A stretch of 62,518 nt of DNA from Streptomyces hokutonensis. GTDB taxonomy: Bacteria > Actinomycetota > Actinomycetes > Streptomycetales > Streptomycetaceae. The position numbers were made by a program, and so were the translations under genes. Positions 58,521-62,518 of this stretch are shown here, one piece after another (position 1 is the stretch's first letter; every line of letters starts with the position of its first letter). A model generated the notes under the pieces. The model searched no databases, was not told where the DNA came from, and saw nothing but the letters and a program-made list of their open reading frames with translations. The stretch lies in assembly GCF_000376565.1 (NCBI RefSeq), contig NZ_BARG01000100.1, positions 1 through 62,518 on the forward strand, given 5' to 3'.

Positions 58521-58796
58521 TCAGTCCCGCGAGGGTGGTGACGGCGGGCGCCCGGACACCGCCCGCTCCACCAGCAGGTACAGCAGCCCGCTGACCACGA
58601 GGCCGAACAGGCAGCCGATGACGGCACCGACGATGCCCGCAATCACCTCGCCCAACCAGCCGTAGCCTCCGGCCAGCACCGCAACGGTGGTGGCGGGCAG
58701 CAGCCACGCCGAGCCGTCGCTCGCTGTCCTGCCCCTGCTTGGTTGCTGGTCCCAGGGCCACACCGCGTGCGGCCCGTTCCGCCGAGTGCGTGCCAT
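58521..58796 (-). CDS. Small membrane protein, two-helix type
   Basis: The 91-residue protein MARTRRNGPHAVWPWDQQPS has a first helix at ATTVAVLAGGYGWLGEVIAG and a second at IGCLFGLVVSGLLYLLVERA. It is the intact form of the relic at 45825 and a relative of 53597. It ends 3 bp after the Cys-rich gene's stop on the same strand, so the two form an operon. No function known. Confidence 0.75.
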   Translation of the reverse strand: MARTRRNGPHAVWPWDQQPSRGRTASDGSAWLLPATTVAVLAGGYGWLGEVIAGIVGAVIGCLFGLVVSGLLYLLVERAVSGRPPSPPSRD

Positions 58797-58799
58797 CGG

Positions 58800-59015
58800 T
58801 CAGGCGATGGCTATGCCGTCCAGCTTGCCGGCCTTCGCCTCCTCCACCAGAGACGCGAACTGCTCGACGCTCATCTGGACGCGCTGGCCGAAGTCGTCGG
58901 TGAGCAGGACGCGGCGCTCCGCGGACGCGCTCGGGTCGACGAAGAGTTGCGGACAGCCGCAGTTGCAGTTCCCGCAGAAGGTCGCCAGCGGTTCCAGGCC
59001 GTTGATGTCGCTCAT
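58800..59015 (-). CDS. Small Cys-rich protein, unknown
   Basis: The 71-residue protein MSDINGLEPLATFCGNCNCG continues CPQLFVDP, with Cys at 14, 17, 19 and 21. The second half is soluble and charged (RRVLLTDDFGQRVQMSVEQF). The four close Cys suggest a Cu(I) or Zn site. ATG 59015 has GAAAGG upstream. It is the first gene of a two-gene operon with the membrane protein at 58521, and sits beside the Csp-like gene, which makes a copper role likely. Confidence 0.75.
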   Translation of the reverse strand: MSDINGLEPLATFCGNCNCGCPQLFVDPSASAERRVLLTDDFGQRVQMSVEQFASLVEEAKAGKLDGIAIA

Positions 59016-59348
59016 CGTGCACTGCCTTTCGGGGGGATTCGGGCGGCCGAAGGCGTGTCGATTACCTGGGGCCCGGTACAGCCCTGGGCATACCCCCGGG
59101 CGCACGACGCGACGCGCCCGCGCGCAGAGGGCCGGAGGCTCGGTCCTGTGCCGCCATGCGCCTGTTCACTCCCGATGCTTCCGTTTCATCGCGCGTCTCG
59201 GGAATCAACTCCGCTTCCTCTACGACTACATGAGGGGGTGTCATTTGATTCGCTGACGAGGGGTGGTGCGGACGCAGGGAGGCCGGTTGCGCAGTCACCG
59301 AGCAGCAGGCCGCCTGAGGCCGCGTCACCACCACCGTCACACGGCTGT
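59016..59348. other. Intergenic region, no gene seen
   Basis: This 333-bp stretch contains promoters for the flanking minus-strand genes. CATACCCCCGGGC (59088-59100) and GACACCCCCTCATGTAG on the minus strand (59230-59246) loosely resemble the CCC-rich half-sites bound by CsoR copper sensors, without a clear full site. Confidence 0.4.
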
Positions 59349-59909
59349 TCACACCATCGTCAGGAGCATCACGGCGGTGATGCCCGCCATGGCGATGCGG
59401 GCCACCGGAACAGCCTCTGCGCGCGACGATGCGTCCGAGACCACCTGCCGCCACAGGATGACGGCCATGGACAGGATGAAGTAGAGCGCCAGGGCGGCGC
59501 AGGCGATCGCCCATCCGGAGACCGTCCTGGCCATCGTCATGCCCGGGTGCGCGTGGACCGGATTCGCGGACCGCATGGCCAACACCATGCACACCATGGC
59601 TCCGCAGGCCACCGCGTGCTGGAACCAGTGCGCTCCCCCGTGCCGGTGGTCCGGGCGCACGGCCTGACGCGCTCCGGCCGCCGCGCACGCAACTCCCGCG
59701 AGCACGAACACGACCGGCCACCAGCCCACCGCGATGAACACGCCCACGGTCGCGGGGCACACCATCGCGGCCATGCACGCGCTCATCAGTACGTCGGCCG
59801 CCACGCCGGACCGTGAGAAGGCGCGGTGACCCGCGAGGCGAGGCAGCTCGGAGGCGCCCATCGCGAGCGCCATGCCCGCGGCCACCCATGCGATCAGTCC
59901 GAGGTCCAC
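59349..59909 (-). CDS. DUF5134 membrane protein, copy 2
   Basis: The 186-residue membrane protein has six or so hydrophobic segments. ELPRLAGHRAFSRSGVAADV and MSACMAAMVCPATVGVFIA are typical of DUF5134, and a Cys/His/Met-rich middle (RPDHRHGGAHWFQHAVACGA, HAHPGMTMAR) could bind metal. GTG 59909. It is more compact than copy 1 (52707), which has a long Met/His loop instead. Confidence 0.82.
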   Translation of the reverse strand: MDLGLIAWVAAGMALAMGASELPRLAGHRAFSRSGVAADVLMSACMAAMVCPATVGVFIAVGWWPVVFVLAGVACAAAGARQAVRPDHRHGGAHWFQHAVACGAMVCMVLAMRSANPVHAHPGMTMARTVSGWAIACAALALYFILSMAVILWRQVVSDASSRAEAVPVARIAMAGITAVMLLTMV

Positions 59910-60014
59910 GGCAGTCCTCCTTCACCGGCCGGGAAAGCAGGACGTGTTGAGGCTGCCCGAAGCCACCGCCAAGGAACCCCGGTCGGCCGTCGCGGTGGAG
60001 GCTAGGGTGGGGGC

Positions 60015-60626
60015 GTGAGCGACACTCTGACCATCGGTGTGCTGCTGTTCGACGATGTCGAGGAACTCGACGTGGTCGGCCCGTGGGAGGTGCTCGGATT
60101 CTGGGCGTCCCACATCGCGTCACATCCCGTGCGCATGCTGGCCGTTGGACCGGAGGCCGGAGTGGTGCGCGGTTCAAAGGGGCTGGGGCTCGTCGCCGAC
60201 CACACCGCGACCGACGTGCCGGCGTTCGACATCCTCGTCCACCCCGGCGGCACCGGCACGCGCGCCCTGGTCAAGGACCCGGCGCACCTGGAGTGGCTGC
60301 GGCACCTTCATACGCAGGGCACCGTGCTGGCGAGCGTGTGCACCGGCTCGCTGGTGCTCGCCGCCGCCGGTCTGCTGGCGGACCGCCCGGCGACCACGCA
60401 CCGGGACTACCTCGACAGGCTCGCGAAGATCGACCCGTCGGTCGACGTACGGACGCGGGAGCGGTATGTGGACGACGGCGACATCGTCACCAGCGCCGGG
60501 GTGTCCGCCGGCATCGACATGGCTCTGCATCTGGTCGCACGCTACGGCGGGGCCGAGGCGAGTGAGCTGACCCGGGCCGGGATCCAGTATGAGGCCCCGG
60601 AGCCCGTGGCGGATTCCGGGGCCTGA
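60015..60626 (+). CDS. DJ-1/PfpI-family protein
   Basis: The 203-residue protein has the DJ-1/PfpI fold. VEELDVVGPWEVLG (Asp19) and the nucleophile elbow LASVCTGSLVLAAAG (Cys109) are characteristic of the isonitrile hydratase/ThiJ-like subgroup, as is SAGVSAGIDMALHLVARYGG. It is cytoplasmic. Substrate unknown; the subgroup includes isonitrile hydratase and transcription-factor-like members, but no AraC domain is attached. It converges on the ABC operon with 9 bp between stops. Confidence 0.9.
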   Translation: MSDTLTIGVLLFDDVEELDVVGPWEVLGFWASHIASHPVRMLAVGPEAGVVRGSKGLGLVADHTATDVPAFDILVHPGGTGTRALVKDPAHLEWLRHLHTQGTVLASVCTGSLVLAAAGLLADRPATTHRDYLDRLAKIDPSVDVRTRERYVDDGDIVTSAGVSAGIDMALHLVARYGGAEASELTRAGIQYEAPEPVADSGA

Positions 60627-60635
60627 CCGAGGGGG

Positions 60636-61460
60636 TCAGCGGGCGGCGGTCTCGGCGTCAGCGGGGTCGGCCACCTCCAACTCGTCGCGGGCGAGCGGCT
60701 GGGCGTCGTAGGTGATGCGGATGACGCCGTCGGCGTGCCGCTCCGCGCTCGCCCGTACGCCGAAGACCTCCCTGAGGATCCCCGGGGTCAGCACGTCCAG
60801 TACCGGCCCGGCGGCCACCACGGCCCCCTCGTGCAGGACGACGAGGTGGTCGCAGAGGCGGGCGGCTAGGTCGAGGTCGTGCAGGACCGCCAGCGTGGTG
60901 ATCCCGGTGGCGCGGATCAGGTCCAGCAGCTCGAACCGGGCGCGGATGTCGAGGTGGTTGGTGAGTTCGTCCAGGACGAGGAGTTGGGCGCTCTGTGCCA
61001 ACGCCCTTGCCAGCAGGACGCGTTGGCGTTCCCCGCCGGACAGAGAGGCGTAGTCACGGTCTTCGTACGGTCGTACGCCGCAGTGGTCGATGGCCTCCTG
61101 TACGGCCCGGTGGTCCTCGGCTCCGTCGCGTCCCAGCAGGCCGTGGTGCGGGGCGCGGCCCAGGGCGACGATCTCCGCGACGGTCAGGCCGGTGGTGTTG
61201 CCGGTGGCGTCCTGGAGGACCGCGGCCGTACGGCGGGCCGCGGCACGGGCGGACAGCGTCCACACGTCGTCCTCGCCGACCCTGACCACTCCGTCCGCAG
61301 GGCGGAGCGAACGGTAGACGGCGCGCAACAGGGTTGATTTGCCGCTGCCGTTGGGGCCGACCAGGCCGACGATGTCGCCCTTGCGGGCCTCAAGGCTCAC
61401 GCCGTGCAGGATCGGCCTGCGGTCCAGGGTGATGCGGAGCTGGTCGACGGTGAGTCTCAT
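60636..61460 (-). CDS. Iron/siderophore-type ABC transporter ATPase
   Basis: The 274-residue ATPase has Walker A GPNGSGKST (near 36), signature LSGGERQRV (near 141), Walker B LLVLDELTNHLDI (near 163) and switch His in VLHDLDLAARL. It is of the FecE/BtuD/FhuC class. Walker B reads DELTNHLD where almost all relatives have DEPTNHLD. It follows the permease by 4 bp. Substrate could be a ferric siderophore, haem or cobalamin; no binding protein is visible in the window. Confidence 0.93.
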   Translation of the reverse strand: MRLTVDQLRITLDRRPILHGVSLEARKGDIVGLVGPNGSGKSTLLRAVYRSLRPADGVVRVGEDDVWTLSARAAARRTAAVLQDATGNTTGLTVAEIVALGRAPHHGLLGRDGAEDHRAVQEAIDHCGVRPYEDRDYASLSGGERQRVLLARALAQSAQLLVLDELTNHLDIRARFELLDLIRATGITTLAVLHDLDLAARLCDHLVVLHEGAVVAAGPVLDVLTPGILREVFGVRASAERHADGVIRITYDAQPLARDELEVADPADAETAAR

Positions 61461-61464
61461 GGCT

Positions 61465-62518
61465 TCAGTCCAGACCCTTGTTGTGGCGCAGCAGCCACAG
61501 GAAGAAGGGGGCGCCGAGGAGGGCGGTGAGGATGCCGAGCGGCAGTTCGTTGGGGCGGTTGAGGGTGCGGGAGAGCAGGTCGACGAGGACCAGGTAGACC
61601 GAGCCCAACAGGGCTGTCAGGGGCAGGAGTCGGCGGTGGTCGGCGCCGGTGGTGAGGCGGACGAGGTGAGGGATCATCAGGCCGACGAAGCCGATGCTGC
61701 CGGCGACGGCAATGACGGTTCCGGTCAGCAGCGCGCTGAGCACCAGGAGTACGGCGCGCAGCCGGTTGACGTCGACGCCGAGCGCGGTGGCGGACTCGTC
61801 GCCTGCCAACAGGACGTTGAGCCGCCGCCCGAAGAGCGTCAGGAGCGCGGTGGTGACCAGCACGACCACCGTGACCGTGGGGAGTTGGTCCCACTGGGCG
61901 CCGGCCACGCTGCCCAGCATCCAGAACATGACCGTGCGCAACTCGGTGGGCGTCGCCTGGAGTTGGACGAAACTGGTCGCCGAGAGGAAGACATAGCCGA
62001 CGGCGACCCCCGCCAACACCAGCCGGGTCGGCGCGAGTCGGCCTTGTCGCTGTCCGAGGGCGAAGACCAGCGCGCCCGCCACCACCGCGCCGATGAAGGC
62101 CGCCGCCGACACCCCGAGCCCGGCCAGCGCGGCACCGCCGCCCAGGGTGATGACGAGGACCGCGCCGAGCGTGGCGCCGTAGGAGAAGCCCAGCACGATG
62201 GGGTCGGCCAGCGGGTTGGACACCACGGTCTGCAGCACCGCGCCCGACACGGCCAGGGCCGCGCCGACCAGGGCGGCCAACACCACCCGGGGCGTGCGGA
62301 AGTTCCAGACGATCTGGTCGAGCGCCGGATCACTCGGTGGCTTCCCCGCGCCGGTGACGTGGTGCAGGACGATCGCCCACACGTCACCGAGCGGGATGGT
62401 GACCGCGCCGATGCTGATCGCCACGATCATCGTGGCGGTCAGGGCGACGGGCAGCAGGGTGAACGCGAGGGTGATCTTCAGCCGGCCGGGTCGGCTCAGA
62501 AGGCGTCCGGGTGGAGGG
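61465..62518 (-). CDS. FecCD-family ABC permease, 5' end beyond window
   Basis: The frame is open from the window edge to 61465, 351 residues so far, which is about full length (330-350) for this family. Ten or so helices are visible. FRTPRVVLAALVGAALAVSG and NPLADPIVLGFSYGATLGAV are the canonical N-terminal FecCD motifs, and GFVGLMIPHLVRLTTGADHR and ELPLGILTALLGAPFFLWLL the C-terminal ones. It should import a metal chelate with the ATPase downstream. A decayed copy of both genes lies at 46594-47165. Confidence 0.92.
   Translation of the reverse strand, partial: PPPGRLLSRPGRLKITLAFTLLPVALTATMIVAISIGAVTIPLGDVWAIVLHHVTGAGKPPSDPALDQIVWNFRTPRVVLAALVGAALAVSGAVLQTVVSNPLADPIVLGFSYGATLGAVLVITLGGGAALAGLGVSAAAFIGAVVAGALVFALGQRQGRLAPTRLVLAGVAVGYVFLSATSFVQLQATPTELRTVMFWMLGSVAGAQWDQLPTVTVVVLVTTALLTLFGRRLNVLLAGDESATALGVDVNRLRAVLLVLSALLTGTVIAVAGSIGFVGLMIPHLVRLTTGADHRRLLPLTALLGSVYLVLVDLLSRTLNRPNELPLGILTALLGAPFFLWLLRHNKGLD

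Noticed and set aside
1..62518. CRISPR arrays, rRNA genes, complete tRNA genes
   Set aside because: I saw no regularly spaced repeats, no rRNA sequence, and only one partial tRNA.

Overview
The window looks like chromosomal DNA of a Streptomyces or close relative. GC is about 70 percent. GTG starts and 4-base GTGA/ATGA gene overlaps are common. Actinomycete families recur: STAS anti-anti-sigma factors, a PucR regulator, DUF2180, efeOB, YcnI/CopC/PepSY copper genes, and IS110, IS5 and IS630 elements.

Region 1 (1-13440) is a fluoride- and ion-stress cluster. It holds two Na+/H+ antiporters (CPA1 and CPA2), an ArsB/NhaD-type permease, a CBS protein, a universal stress protein and two DUF190 proteins. 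A ppa-gpmA-eno operon supplies extra copies of the enzymes that fluoride inhibits. A crcB-DUF190-crcB operon would export fluoride. I read four sequences as fluoride riboswitches: upstream of the CPA2 antiporter, of an unknown 165-residue protein, of a decayed ORF, and of the crcB operon. The region ends at the 3' portion of a tRNA-Ser(GGA), a typical integration scar, so it is probably the right end of a former integrative element.

Region 2 (13562-20394) holds a MarR regulator, a second lgt, two PAP2-type membrane enzymes and a DHA2 drug exporter. Three of its promoters share a 20-bp operator-like sequence, which suggests a small local MarR regulon. A penicillin-binding protein gene here is broken by an internal deletion.

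Region 3 (20639-29217) carries a uracil-DNA-glycosylase-like gene, a DUF429 gene, two divergent nuclease-fold genes, efeOB (iron uptake) and a secreted phosphoesterase followed by a strong terminator.

Region 4 (29291-46100) is accessory and scarred. It has integrase remnants, an OLD-type ATPase/TOPRIM gene, a DAK2-domain gene, an IS630 element sitting in the stop codon of a receiver-domain gene, an unusual membrane/membrane/receiver operon, IS110 and IS5 elements, and many decayed genes (STAS, PucR, small membrane protein).

Region 5 (46262-62518) is a copper/cobalt homeostasis region. It includes a CopZ-like chaperone, an ECF sigma factor, YcnI, PepSY, CopC, a SodC-like lipoprotein, a four-helix Cys-rich copper-storage-like protein, a tiny Cys-rich protein, two DUF5134 proteins, and three paralogous membrane proteins with Met/His-rich loops. 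A NiCoT cobalt/nickel transporter lies behind a cobalamin riboswitch and next to an ArsR regulator with a perfect palindromic operator. The window closes with a DJ-1/PfpI protein and a FecCD-type ABC importer; a wrecked copy of the same importer lies at 46.6-47.2 kb.
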